The notes beneath the pieces are model-generated. The model saw only the letters and a program-made list of their open reading frames with translations. It was not told the DNA's origin and did no database searches. A stretch of 64,000 nucleotides of DNA from Bordetella parapertussis (lineage in GTDB: Bacteria > Pseudomonadota > Gammaproteobacteria > Burkholderiales > Burkholderiaceae_C): assembly GCA_945878065.1 (NCBI GenBank), contig CAMDXA010000005.1:1-64000 (forward strand), in the 5' to 3' direction. Position numbers and translations under genes: made by a program. Below are positions 53,887 to 63,114 of the stretch, one piece after another. Within the stretch, counting starts at the first letter, position 1; every line of letters begins with the position of its first letter.

Positions 53887-54476
53887 AGGGCATTGTCCAC
53901 CAATTGCCTGACCGCGCCGATATCGCCTCGCCAAGTTCTGCCCTGCTTGTCGGGCAACAAAGCACCGCGAAGATCGTCATGGTCATAGACCATCAAATGC
54001 ACACCAATGTCTTCATTCAATTCGGCGCAATGGCAATGGATACTGAGGGCATCCACCGATTCACCCCGAAAACCGTTGACTGCGCGCACGTCAAAGCGCA
54101 CGCCTTGGTCCAGCAACTCGATTTCGGCCTGTTTGCTGTCATCGCAAAACAATTGAATATGGATATCTGACAACCGGGTGGCGGTGCCGCGCCACACCGC
54201 ACCGCCCAAATGCGGACGAAAGGACGCCAAACGCTCCATCCACAACAGTGCGAGTCGACGCAATGCCAACAATTCCCCGGGTTGGGTATCGGCACAAAAC
54301 AATTGCAAATAGTCGATGACCTCGCTTTCAAGCTGTTCGTTGTCTGGCAAAGCTTGGCGCGCGGGCAGGCCGAGTTCTTTGAGCGCACGGTGTTTGGCGG
54401 GGCCAAACTCCAAGCCTTCTTCGACCACCAAGCGCGCGGCAGTGGCGGCAATTTCCCATTTGATATCGCTAAACAT
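53883..54476 (-). CDS. Conserved hypothetical protein next to mpl
   Basis: Not recognised by domain. The 197-residue, soluble product has a helical N-terminal half (TAARLVVEEGLEFGPAKHRA, LKELGLPARQALPDNEQLES) and a C-terminal half of beta character with HIQLFCDDSKQAEIELLDQG and ALSIHCHCAELNEDIGVHLM. Similar proteins sit beside tlpA and mpl in Burkholderiales (from memory). Divergent from mpl with a 91-base gap; no signal peptide, so probably cytoplasmic. Confidence 0.6.
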   Translation of the reverse strand: MFSDIKWEIAATAARLVVEEGLEFGPAKHRALKELGLPARQALPDNEQLESEVIDYLQLFCADTQPGELLALRRLALLWMERLASFRPHLGGAVWRGTATRLSDIHIQLFCDDSKQAEIELLDQGVRFDVRAVNGFRGESVDALSIHCHCAELNEDIGVHLMVYDHDDLRGALLPDKQGRTWRGDIGAVRQLVDNAL

Positions 54477-54567
54477 GGCTCAGATTGTGACCGCGCAGCG
54501 CATGGGATTGGTAGCGATAGGCTCGAAAGCCATGGTTGTGATCAGGTCACTTCTACAATGTTCTTCC

Positions 54568-55974
54568 ATGCACATACATATATTAGGCATTTGCGGCACA
54601 TTCATGGGCGGTCTGGCCGCCTTGGCCCGCGAAGCCGGGCACCGGGTCACCGGCTGCGACACCGGCGTTTACCCCCCGATGAGCGACCAGTTGCGCGCTT
54701 TGGGCATTGAATTGATAGAGGGCTACAGCGCTGAGCAGTTGGGCTTGAAGCCCGACATGTTTGTCGTGGGCAATGTGGTGTCACGCGCGCGCACCGCAGA
54801 CGGCTCACCCCGTTACCCGTTGATGGAAGCGATTTTGGAAGCCGGTCTGCCTTACACCAGCGGCCCGCAATGGCTGAGCGACCATGTGCTGCACGCGCCC
54901 GGGCAGGCGCGACATGTGTTGGCGGTGGCAGGGACCCACGGCAAAACTACCACGACGGCCATGCTGACTTGGATACTGGATCAGGCCGGTTTAACGCCGG
55001 GGTTTTTGATCGGCGGCGTGCCGCTGAATTTCGGCGTGTCGGCGCGTTTGGGGCAAGTCGCTGCTGGACAAACCCGAGCCTTGTTTGTGATTGAAGCCGA
55101 CGAATACGACACCGCGTTTTTCGACAAGCGCAGCAAGTTTGTGCATTACCGCCCGCGCACCGCGGTGTTGAACAACCTCGAGTTCGACCACGCAGATATT
55201 TTTGACAACCTCGCAGCCATCGAGCGCCAATTCCACCACTTGGTGCGCACCGTGCCGGGCAGCGGTTGTCTGGTGGTGAACGCCGAACAAGAGAGTTTGC
55301 AGCGCGTGCTGGGCATGGGCCACTGGAGCCCGGTGGCGGGTTTTGGTGCAGGCGGTGAATGGCAGGCTCGGGGTGAGCCGCATGATTTTCAAGTCATGCA
55401 TAAGGGCCAAGCTGTGGCCCAAGTGAACTGGTCATTGAGCGGTGTACACAACCAGATGAACGCCTTAGCGGCCATCGCCGCCGCAGCGCATGTGGGCGTG
55501 GCACCGGTGCAGGCTGCACAAGCATTGGGGCAGTTTGAGAATGTGCGCCGCCGCATGGAATTGCGCGGCAGCATAGGCAGCGGCGCGCAAGCCATTCAGG
55601 TGTTTGACGACTTTGCCCATCACCCGACAGCCATTCGCACGACCTTGGACGGCCTCAGGAGAAGTGTGGGTCAGGCCCGCATCCTGGCAGTGTTCGAGCC
55701 GCGCAGCAACACCATGAAACTGGGTGCCATGAAGTCTCAACTGCCTTGGAGTCTGGAACAGGCTGATCTGGCGTTTTGCCACACCGCTGGATTGGATTGG
55801 GACGCGGCTGAAGCACTCGCCCCCATGGGCAAGCGCGCCAGCGTGGCAGCGAACATAGAAACGCTGGTGGCGAAGGTCAAAGCCGCTGTCAAACCAGGCG
55901 ACTACATCGTCTGCATGAGCAATGGTGGCTTTGGCGGCGTACATCAAAAGTTGTTGGACGCGTTGAAGTCCTGA
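54568..55974 (+). CDS. mpl: UDP-N-acetylmuramate:tripeptide ligase Mpl
   Basis: Mpl joins the recycled tripeptide to UDP-MurNAc. The 468-residue protein, from ATG 54568, starts MHIHILGICGTFMGGLAALA with the Rossmann motif of MurC/Mpl, has the ATP loop VAGTHGKTTTTAMLTWIL, and AGVHNQMNALAAIAAA-like and FDDFAHHPTAIRTTLDGLRR, typical of Mpl. Lacks features of MurC seen at its start. An in-frame upstream extension overlaps the divergent gene and is rejected. Confidence 0.95.
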   Translation: MHIHILGICGTFMGGLAALAREAGHRVTGCDTGVYPPMSDQLRALGIELIEGYSAEQLGLKPDMFVVGNVVSRARTADGSPRYPLMEAILEAGLPYTSGPQWLSDHVLHAPGQARHVLAVAGTHGKTTTTAMLTWILDQAGLTPGFLIGGVPLNFGVSARLGQVAAGQTRALFVIEADEYDTAFFDKRSKFVHYRPRTAVLNNLEFDHADIFDNLAAIERQFHHLVRTVPGSGCLVVNAEQESLQRVLGMGHWSPVAGFGAGGEWQARGEPHDFQVMHKGQAVAQVNWSLSGVHNQMNALAAIAAAAHVGVAPVQAAQALGQFENVRRRMELRGSIGSGAQAIQVFDDFAHHPTAIRTTLDGLRRSVGQARILAVFEPRSNTMKLGAMKSQLPWSLEQADLAFCHTAGLDWDAAEALAPMGKRASVAANIETLVAKVKAAVKPGDYIVCMSNGGFGGVHQKLLDALKS

Positions 55975-56001
55975 CGGACAAACTGTACTTCGCAGACAAA
56001 A

Positions 56002-56026
56002 AAATGGACTGCCATGCAGTCCATTT
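56002..56026. terminator. Bidirectional terminator between mpl and the DAHP synthase gene
   Basis: AAATGGACTGC, loop CAT, GCAGTCCATTT: an 11-bp perfect stem with A-rich and T-rich flanks, placed between two convergent genes. Confidence 0.75.
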
Positions 56027-56048
56027 CTCATGGTCGAAAAACGCTTTT

Positions 56049-57167
56049 TTATTTTTTGGCTTTGCGACGCGCCTTGATGCCCATATCCAGCGCTTGCAAT
56101 GCTTCCAGCGAATCGTCCCATGACAGGCAGGCATCCGTGATGCTTTGGCCATAAACCAAGCCCTCGACCTTGTCTTTGCCGGGCGTGAATTTTTGTGCGC
56201 CTGGCTGCAAATGGCTTTCGATCATGACACCGAAAATTTGCTGAGACCCACCTGCCAATTGGCCTGCAATGTCTTTGGCCACGACTAACTGGCGCTCGTG
56301 CTGTTTGCTGCTGTTGGCATGGCTGCAATCCACCATCAATGAAGGCGGCAACTTGGCAGCTTCCAGTTCTTTACAAGCGATGGAGACGCTGGCGGCGTCA
56401 TAGTTGGGCGCTTTGCCGCCGCGCAAAATCACATGGCAATCCGGGTTGCCTTGGGTTTGCACAATCGCCACCTGGCCGTTTTTATGCACGGACAAAAAGT
56501 GGTGGCCACGCGCGGCCGCTTGTATCGCGTCTGTCGCGATTTTGATATTGCCATCGGTGCCGTTTTTAAAGCCGATGGGGGCAGACAAACCCGAGGCCAA
56601 TTCGCGGTGGACTTGGCTTTCGGTGGTGCGTGCGCCGATGGCGCCCCAGCTGATCAGGTCACCGATGTATTGGGGTGAGATCACATCCAGAAACTCGCTG
56701 CCTGCGGGTACGCCTGTACGGTTGATCTCGATCAGCAATTGGCGGGCGATGCGCAGGCCTTCGTCGATTCGGAAACTCTCGTCAAGGTAAGGGTCGTTGA
56801 TCAAGCCTTTCCAGCCGACCGTGGTGCGCGGTTTTTCAAAATACACACGCATGACGATTTCTAAGGTGTCCTTGTATTTTTCGCGCTCGACTTGCAAGCG
56901 ACGCGCATAGTCCAATGCAGCCGCCGGGTCGTGGATAGAGCAAGGACCCATGACCACCAGCAAACGGTCATCTTTACCGCTCATGATTTTGGCAATACGC
57001 TGGCGTGTCTGAGCGATGAGTTTTTCAACTGCAGTACCGGCAATCGGAAAAAAGCGGATCAAATGTTCGGGTGGCGGCAACACGGTGATGTCCTTGATGC
57101 GTTGGTCGTCGGTCTGGCTGGTTTGGTCATCGATCGGTGCATAAGCATCTTTGGGATGGGATTTCAT
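56049..57167 (-). CDS. 3-deoxy-7-phosphoheptulonate synthase (DAHP synthase, AroF/G type)
   Basis: Catalyses the first step of the shikimate pathway, condensing phosphoenolpyruvate and erythrose 4-phosphate. The 372-residue product is of class I (AroAI-alpha): LLVVMGPCSIHDPAAALDYA, RVYFEKPRTTVGWKGLINDP, GIGARTTESQ-like GAIGARTTESQVHRELASGL, KNGTDGNIKIATDAIQAA and LMVDCSHANSSKQHERQ. Whether it is Phe-, Tyr- or Trp-inhibited cannot be told. Its leader encodes a Phe/Tyr-rich peptide and a terminator, suggesting attenuation by aromatic amino acids. Confidence 0.95.
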   Translation of the reverse strand: MKSHPKDAYAPIDDQTSQTDDQRIKDITVLPPPEHLIRFFPIAGTAVEKLIAQTRQRIAKIMSGKDDRLLVVMGPCSIHDPAAALDYARRLQVEREKYKDTLEIVMRVYFEKPRTTVGWKGLINDPYLDESFRIDEGLRIARQLLIEINRTGVPAGSEFLDVISPQYIGDLISWGAIGARTTESQVHRELASGLSAPIGFKNGTDGNIKIATDAIQAAARGHHFLSVHKNGQVAIVQTQGNPDCHVILRGGKAPNYDAASVSIACKELEAAKLPPSLMVDCSHANSSKQHERQLVVAKDIAGQLAGGSQQIFGVMIESHLQPGAQKFTPGKDKVEGLVYGQSITDACLSWDDSLEALQALDMGIKARRKAKK

Positions 57168-57217
57168 GAAAGACTCCTGGAAGGCTGCAACTGTTTATGA
57201 ATGACAAATTTGTTAAC

Positions 57218-57244
57218 AAAAAAAAACCGCCGGGGTCCGGCGGT
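57218..57244 (-). terminator. Attenuator terminator in the DAHP synthase leader
   Basis: Minus strand ACCGCCGG, loop ACC, CCGGCGGT, then nine T: a strong Rho-independent hairpin upstream of the coding region it would control, about 50 bases before the DAHP synthase start. The downstream half of a leader-peptide segment (ACCGGCGGT) can instead pair with the first arm. Confidence 0.85.
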
Positions 57245-57273
57245 AGGTTGGGAAGTTCAGAGCGTTGTTGCGT

Positions 57274-57342
57274 TCAGACCTCTCGACCGCCGGTGGGGCG
57301 TGAGACGTAAAAGTAAGCAAAGTGAAAAGGCGCTGAATTCAT
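57274..57342 (-). CDS. Phe/Tyr-rich leader peptide of the DAHP synthase gene
   Basis: A 22-codon reading frame with PFHFAYFY near its start: three Phe and two Tyr in eight codons, then Val, Ser, Arg, Pro and stop, ending before the terminator. This is the layout of attenuation leaders such as pheL. Its 3' part contains ACCGGCGGT, which can pair with the first terminator arm. A ribosome stalled on the aromatic codons would leave this segment free and favour read-through; a ribosome at the stop codon would cover it and allow termination. No clear ribosome site is seen, so translation is inferred from composition and structure. Confidence 0.75.
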   Translation of the reverse strand: MNSAPFHFAYFYVSRPTGGREV

Positions 57343-57376
57343 GGCGTGAAATGTAGCACAGGCCCAGCGGAAGGCT

Positions 57377-58837
57377 TTAAGCGGTTCCGCCCACGGTCAA
57401 ACCGTCGATACGCAGCGTGGGCTGACCCACTCCCACCGGTACGCTTTGGCCTTCCTTGCCGCAGGTGCCAACACCCGGGTCTAAAGCCATGTCGTTGCCG
57501 ATCATGCTCACGCGGGTCAACGCGTCTGGGCCATTGCCGACCAAGGTGGCACCCTTGACTGGGTATTGGATTTTTCCATTTTCCACCCAGTAAGCCTGGC
57601 TGGCCGAGAACACGAACTTGCCCGAGGTGATGTCCACCTGGCCGCCACCGAAATTGGTGGCGTACAAACCTTTTTTGATACTGGCAACGATTTCTTCCGG
57701 GTGCTTGTCACCGCTCAACATATAGGTGTTGGTCATGCGCGGCATGGGCACATGGGCATAACTTTCGCGTCTGCCGTTACCGGTGGGCGCCACGCCCATC
57801 AAGCGCGCGTTCATGCTGTCTTGGATGTAGGCTTTCAAAATGCCGTCTTCAATCAGCACATTGCGCTGACTGGCGTTGCCTTCATCGTCCACATTGAGTG
57901 AACCACGGCGATCGGCAATCGTGCCGTCGTCCAACACCGTCACGCCTTTGGCGGCAACCCGTTGGCCGATCATGCCGCTGAATGCGCTCGAGCCTTTGCG
58001 GTTGAAGTCGCCCTCCAAACCGTGGCCAATCGCTTCATGCAACAAAATCCCGGGCCAGCCTGAACCGAGCACCACGGTCATTTCACCGGCGGGCGCGGCT
58101 TGCGCCTGCAAATTGGTTAACGCTGCGCCAACGGCTTCGTCCACGTAACGGGTTAAACAAGCTTCGTCGAAATGTGCCAAGCCGAAGCGGCCGCCGCCGC
58201 CTGCCGAACCGCTTTCGCGGCGGCCTTTTTCTTCGACGATCACACTCAAGGACAAGCGCACCAACGGGCGCACATCTGCTGCCAAAGTACCGTCGGCGCG
58301 AGCGACCAGCACCACGTCGTACTCGCTGGCCAGACCGGCCATGACTTGCACCACGCGCGGGTCTTTGGCACGCGCTTGTTGTTCCAGACGCTCGAGCAGA
58401 TTCACTTTGGCGGTACTGTCCAAGCTGGCGATCGGATCGTCATCGCGGTAGAGACTGCGCGAGCCAGCAATTTTTCTTGCTGGAACTTTGGTCTGGGCAT
58501 TTTTTCCACTGGCGGCAATGCTGCGCACCGTGTGCGCCGCGTCCATCAACGAGGCCATAGAGATATCGTCTGAATAGGCAAAGGCGGTTTTTTCTCCGCT
58601 GACCGCGCGCACGCCCACGCCCTGGTCAATGCTGAACGAACCGGTTTTGACAATGCCCTCTTCCAGACTCCAGCCTTCGGAACGGGTGTACTGAAAATAC
58701 AAATCTGCATCATCGATACGGTGTGCACGAATCGCCGATAAAGCCTGCGACAAATGGGTTTCGTCCAAACCATAAGGTTTGAGCAACAGGTTATGGGCGA
58801 TCGAGAGGCGTTCTAGGGTGGGTTCGTGTGCAATCAT
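57377..58837 (-). CDS. tldD: Metalloprotease TldD
   Basis: TldD and its partner TldE form a zinc protease that processes unstructured peptides and microcins. The 486-residue protein has the zinc motif HEAIGHGLEGDFNRKGSSAF (HExxxH) near 260 and conserved QSMNARLMGVAPTGNGRRE-like regions. The partner TldE/PmbA is not in the window. It is upstream of the DAHP synthase leader; its tail overlaps the leader promoter region. Confidence 0.95.
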   Translation of the reverse strand: MIAHEPTLERLSIAHNLLLKPYGLDETHLSQALSAIRAHRIDDADLYFQYTRSEGWSLEEGIVKTGSFSIDQGVGVRAVSGEKTAFAYSDDISMASLMDAAHTVRSIAASGKNAQTKVPARKIAGSRSLYRDDDPIASLDSTAKVNLLERLEQQARAKDPRVVQVMAGLASEYDVVLVARADGTLAADVRPLVRLSLSVIVEEKGRRESGSAGGGGRFGLAHFDEACLTRYVDEAVGAALTNLQAQAAPAGEMTVVLGSGWPGILLHEAIGHGLEGDFNRKGSSAFSGMIGQRVAAKGVTVLDDGTIADRRGSLNVDDEGNASQRNVLIEDGILKAYIQDSMNARLMGVAPTGNGRRESYAHVPMPRMTNTYMLSGDKHPEEIVASIKKGLYATNFGGGQVDITSGKFVFSASQAYWVENGKIQYPVKGATLVGNGPDALTRVSMIGNDMALDPGVGTCGKEGQSVPVGVGQPTLRIDGLTVGGTA

Positions 58838-58930
58838 TCAACCATTGTAGAAGCCGCGCTTTGGGCATGAGCGCATCAGGTTATTGGCACGAACAGCCTG
58901 CAGCCGACAGGCTTGCAGCCAACTGTCACC

Positions 58931-59815
58931 TTAAGAACGGTCCGCAGCTTGGCGAATGAACGCCAGCATATTGCTGTCGTCCATGTCGGTCATGCCTTGC
59001 TCGCAAGCCATGGCAAAGGCTTTGGCGGCGGACTCACCCAACCAGCCCGCATAACCCACCTGTTGCGCAGAGGCCATGGCCAAGCGGGTGTCTTTGGCCA
59101 ATAAACGCATGTGTGAACCGATGGATGTGTCGTTGGCAAATACGCGTCTCAATCGGTCACTGGCGATCCAACTTTGTCCGCTGGAGCGCTCGATCAACGA
59201 CAACGCGGTTTCTTTGGCCAAGCCCATTTTTTCAGCCAACACCATGGCCTCGCAAGCGCCTACCAAGTTGATACCAGCCAACAGGTTATTGACCAATTTG
59301 ACGCGGGCACCGTCGCCGACCCGGTGACTGATCAACACACATTGGTTGGACAAAGCTTGCAATAAATCGTCTTGGGCGGCCAATACAGCCTCGGGGGCTG
59401 CCAACATCAGGCTCATGCTGCCGTTGGCGGCTCTGATGGGCCCGCCCGACATCGGCGCATCCACCATATGCACACCGATGGCCTGCAACTGCTGGGCGAA
59501 GTGTTCTGTGTCTGCGGGCGCAATGGTGGGACACATGACCACGGTTTGACCGACCGTCAACCCGGCCAGCAACCCGTGTGGCCCGTCAAACACTTGTTGC
59601 ACCTGCGAGGCATCAATCACACACACAATCACCACCTCGGCGGCTTGCGCCAACGCAGCTGCATGCAGGCAACCCTGGGCGCCAGCGGCTTGCAACGCGG
59701 ATTGCTTGGTGGCGTCTAGGTCATGCACAAATACCGGCCAACCCAAATCCAGTAAACGTTTGACCATTCCGCCGCCCATGTTTCCCGTGCCCACGATGCC
59801 TGTTTTTTTACTCAT
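58931..59815 (-). CDS. 3-hydroxyisobutyrate dehydrogenase family protein
   Basis: Product of 294 residues from ATG 59815. N-terminal Rossmann motif GIVGTGNMGGGMVKRLLDLG and the beta-hydroxyacid dehydrogenase substrate signature DAPMSGGPIRAANGSMSLML (about 115-135), with a conserved catalytic lysine region (KLVNNLLAGINLVGACEAMV). Could be a tartronate semialdehyde, 3-hydroxyisobutyrate or related reductase; the substrate is not decidable. Its ATG overlaps the rodA stop. An upstream extension overlapping rodA is rejected. Confidence 0.85.
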   Translation of the reverse strand: MSKKTGIVGTGNMGGGMVKRLLDLGWPVFVHDLDATKQSALQAAGAQGCLHAAALAQAAEVVIVCVIDASQVQQVFDGPHGLLAGLTVGQTVVMCPTIAPADTEHFAQQLQAIGVHMVDAPMSGGPIRAANGSMSLMLAAPEAVLAAQDDLLQALSNQCVLISHRVGDGARVKLVNNLLAGINLVGACEAMVLAEKMGLAKETALSLIERSSGQSWIASDRLRRVFANDTSIGSHMRLLAKDTRLAMASAQQVGYAGWLGESAAKAFAMACEQGMTDMDDSNMLAFIRQAADRS

Positions 59816-60966
59816 GATTGCACCAACTGTTTGGCTTTGGCAATGGACAGCAAAATACCCATGCCAAAACCGAGCGTGACCATGGCTGTCCCGCCGTAAC
59901 TGATGAAAGGCAAGGGCACGCCCACGACGGGAAGTATGCCGCTGACCATGCCCATGTTGACGAATGCGTAGGTGAAGAAAATCAAGGTCACACTGCCTGC
60001 CAATAAGCGGGTAAACAATGTGGGGCCTTCGAGTGCGATGGCCAAGCCACGGAACACCAAAAACAAAAAGCCAGCGATCAAACACAAATTGCCCAGCAAA
60101 CCGAACTCTTCGCCGTATGCCGCAAAAATAAAATCAGTGGTGCGCTCTGGGATGAAGTCCAGGTGGGTTTGCGTGCCCTGCATAAAGCCTTTGCCAAAGA
60201 AACCACCAGAACCAATGGCAATCATGCCTTGGATGATGTGAAAGCCTTTGCCCAGTGGGTCGCGCCAAGGGTCTAACAAGGTGCACACACGCTGCCGTTG
60301 GTATTCTCTGAACATGGGCCACTTGACTTCATCGGCGCAAAGCATGGGCTCAAATACAATCAAAAATGAAATGGCGATCAACCCGATCACGATAGGTGGG
60401 ATGATCCACTTCCAGCCCAATCCGGCGAAATACAACACATACACACCGGCGGCCATCACCAAAATGGCCGTGCCCATGTCGGGTTGATTGGCAATCAATG
60501 CCACTGGCATGACCAATAAAACAGTCGCCACCAAAAAATCCAACGGCCGCAACTGTCCCTCTCGTTTTTGAAACCACCAAGCCAACATCAAGGGCATGCC
60601 GATTTTCATGATTTCACTGGGCTGAATCACGATCCCAACATTCAACCAGCGGCGCGCACCGTTTTTCGTCAAACCGAACAACGCCACACCGACCAGCAAG
60701 GCCAAGCCAACGGTGTAGACGGGAACCGCCAAGGTCATCAAACGCTGCGGTGGAATTTGGGCCACCACAAACATGATGCAAAAGGCCAGCGCAAGATTTC
60801 TGGCATGGTCCCAAAAGCGTATACCGCTTGCATAACCTGAGCCAAACATGGTGATCAAACCAGCAACAGCCAGCAAAGCAACCGCCAGCGTCAACTGTCC
60901 ATCAAAGCCACGCAACACATGCGTGAATTGTCGCCATACATAGGGTTTTTCAAAACTCAGGGCCAT
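59812..60966 (-). CDS. rodA: Rod-shape peptidoglycan glycosyltransferase RodA
   Basis: RodA is a SEDS glycosyltransferase that makes lateral wall peptidoglycan with PBP2. The 384-residue protein has about ten membrane helices and SEDS-family motifs such as RRWLNVGIVIQPSEIMKIGM, GKGFMQGTQTHLDFIPERTT and VPLPFISYGGTAMVTLGFGM. The mre genes and pbp2 that usually precede rodA are not seen in this direction within the window. Confidence 0.96.
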   Translation of the reverse strand: MALSFEKPYVWRQFTHVLRGFDGQLTLAVALLAVAGLITMFGSGYASGIRFWDHARNLALAFCIMFVVAQIPPQRLMTLAVPVYTVGLALLVGVALFGLTKNGARRWLNVGIVIQPSEIMKIGMPLMLAWWFQKREGQLRPLDFLVATVLLVMPVALIANQPDMGTAILVMAAGVYVLYFAGLGWKWIIPPIVIGLIAISFLIVFEPMLCADEVKWPMFREYQRQRVCTLLDPWRDPLGKGFHIIQGMIAIGSGGFFGKGFMQGTQTHLDFIPERTTDFIFAAYGEEFGLLGNLCLIAGFLFLVFRGLAIALEGPTLFTRLLAGSVTLIFFTYAFVNMGMVSGILPVVGVPLPFISYGGTAMVTLGFGMGILLSIAKAKQLVQS

Positions 60967-61033
60967 GCCGGAATTATCAACCTATTCCGCTTCACCCGGG
61001 TGCATGCTCGCCACGCATGTGACAATTGCAGCC

Positions 61034-63109
61034 ATGTATGCATTGTTCGAAGAAGCCGGCAAACTCCTCAGCGGTCGCGTGCTGTCCGAGGCCGACACAT
61101 CCGCCCAAATAGAGCTTGAATCCGGCAAACGCGTCAAGGTCAAAGCGGCCCAAGTATTGTTGCGGTTTGAAAAACCCGCGCCAGCTGATTTGTTGCGCGA
61201 GGCGACTGTCACTGCCAACGGTATTGAATTGGAGCTGGCCTGGGAATTTGCGCCGCCAGATGAATTTTCATTCGGCGATCTTGCCCGTGAATATTTCAGC
61301 GACAAAGCCAGCTTGGCTGAGCAAGTCGCCTGTTTGCTCAAACTGACCGAGGCGCCGCACTATTTCCGCCGAGCCGGCAAAGGGCATTTCAAAAAAGCCT
61401 CGGCAGACATCATTGCGCAAGCATTGGCTGCGATTGAAAAGAAAAAAGCGCTGCAGGAACTCATTGAATCCTGGGCACAGCAATTGACCCAATGCCATTG
61501 CCCTGCGCCGATACAAACACAGCTCTACAAAATTTTGTTCAAACCGGACAAAAATTCACCCGAATACAAAGCCGTGGTGTTGGCTGCCAAGCAAAGCCAG
61601 CAAGCGCCCCTGACTTTGCTGCAAAAAGCTGGCGCAGTCAAAAGTGCCTATGACTTTCATTGGCAACGGTTTTTGTTTGACCATTTCCCCAAGGGCACCG
61701 GATTCCCCGCATTGCAAGCACCGTCATTGCCGCAAGACTTGCCTCTCGCCGATGTGGCGGCCTATTCGATTGATGATTCACAAACCACTGAAATCGATGA
61801 CGCCTTATCCGTACAAGGCTTGGGCACTGGCACCGTGGTGCTGGGCATACATATCGCCGCACCTGCACTGGCGCTGCAACCGGGCGATGCATTGGACCAA
61901 GTGGCACGTCAACGTTTGTCAACGGTCTATATGCCGGGACACAAAATCACCATGTTGCCTGACAGCGTCGTGCAAACCTACACCTTGGACGAGGGGCGGG
62001 CTTGTCCGGCACTTTCTTTGTACGTCAGTTTCAACGAAGACACGCTGGCCATTGAACACACCACCACCCGGCTAGAAAAAGTTCCTATCCAGGCAAATTT
62101 GCGGCATGACAAACTCGACCATGTGGTCACCGAGCAATGGCTCACCGATGCAGACTTTCAGCACCCGGACCCACTGCTCGACCTTGGCCTGCCCCGTCCC
62201 GCGTTGGCCTTTATGCACAGACTGGCCAAGCAGCTCAAAGCCGTGCGTGAACAAGTGCGCGGTAAACCTGAGCAGTTCAACCGGCCGGATTTCAATTTCA
62301 AACTCGACGGTGTGCCTGCACATGGCCCCGCTGGCGAAGAAACGGTGAATCTGAGCATTCGCCCCCGCGGGGCAGCCCTTGACCTGATCGTTGCAGAGGC
62401 CATGATTTTGGCCAACAGCACTTGGGGTCAATGGCTGGCCGACTTGGGCGTGCCGGGCCTGTACCGCAGCCAGGCCAGCATGGCACCAGGCGTGAAAGTA
62501 CGCATGGGTACGCGTGCGCTGCCACATGCAGGTATAGGTGTGCCGTGTTATGCATGGAGCACGTCGCCACTGCGCCGCTACACCGATCTGGTCAACCAAT
62601 GGCAACTGGTGGCCTGCGTTCAACATGGCAACACAGCGGCGCTGGTGGCTCCGTTCAAACCGAAAGATGCCAACCTGATGTCTATCGTGTCGGCGTTTGA
62701 GGATGCTTACAGCGCCTACAACACGCACCAAGCCACCATGGAGCGGTACTGGACACTCAAGTATTTGCAACAACACCAATTGGAAGAAATTGACGCTTCA
62801 GTGATCAAAGCATTTGCAGGTGAACCACCTGTGGTGAGAGCGGTCAATTTACCCTTGGTGCTGAGTGTGGTTGGTGCCCCTGCCCTCGAACGCGGCGCTT
62901 TGGTTCGGGTGAAACTCGGTCAGGTTGACACCATGGCATTGGATGTCAAAGCCACATTTATCAGCCTGCTGGACACGGTGTCTGCCCCCGAAGAAGACAA
63001 CGCGGAAGACGACAACGCAGTCGGTCCGATCGCCATTGCCATGGATATGGAAGACGCCGCCAGCGATGCCAGCACCCCGGGCGAAACTGCCCCCAACACA
63101 AGCATGTGA
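61034..63109 (+). CDS. RNase II family ribonuclease (RNB domain)
   Basis: Processive 3'-5' exoribonuclease of the RNase II/R family. The 691-residue protein from ATG 61034 has the RNB catalytic core with YSIDDSQTTEIDDALSVQGL (the acidic metal-binding residues), GRACPALSLYVSF and a C-terminal S1-like part (LERGALVRVKLGQVDTMALD). The short N-terminus lacks the full pair of cold-shock domains of RNase R, so it is closer to a shorter RNase II-like class. Overlaps the next gene by a few bases. An in-frame extension to 60965 is possible but unneeded. Confidence 0.88.
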   Translation: MYALFEEAGKLLSGRVLSEADTSAQIELESGKRVKVKAAQVLLRFEKPAPADLLREATVTANGIELELAWEFAPPDEFSFGDLAREYFSDKASLAEQVACLLKLTEAPHYFRRAGKGHFKKASADIIAQALAAIEKKKALQELIESWAQQLTQCHCPAPIQTQLYKILFKPDKNSPEYKAVVLAAKQSQQAPLTLLQKAGAVKSAYDFHWQRFLFDHFPKGTGFPALQAPSLPQDLPLADVAAYSIDDSQTTEIDDALSVQGLGTGTVVLGIHIAAPALALQPGDALDQVARQRLSTVYMPGHKITMLPDSVVQTYTLDEGRACPALSLYVSFNEDTLAIEHTTTRLEKVPIQANLRHDKLDHVVTEQWLTDADFQHPDPLLDLGLPRPALAFMHRLAKQLKAVREQVRGKPEQFNRPDFNFKLDGVPAHGPAGEETVNLSIRPRGAALDLIVAEAMILANSTWGQWLADLGVPGLYRSQASMAPGVKVRMGTRALPHAGIGVPCYAWSTSPLRRYTDLVNQWQLVACVQHGNTAALVAPFKPKDANLMSIVSAFEDAYSAYNTHQATMERYWTLKYLQQHQLEEIDASVIKAFAGEPPVVRAVNLPLVLSVVGAPALERGALVRVKLGQVDTMALDVKATFISLLDTVSAPEEDNAEDDNAVGPIAIAMDMEDAASDASTPGETAPNTSM

Positions 63110-63114
63110 TTCCT

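Noticed and set aside
55465..56328. Minus-strand frame crossing mpl and the DAHP synthase gene
   Set aside because: Overlaps two solid genes and contains a terminator hairpin.
59816..60085. Upstream extension of the beta-hydroxyacid dehydrogenase
   Set aside because: Lies inside rodA out of frame; the family starts with the Rossmann motif right after ATG 59815.
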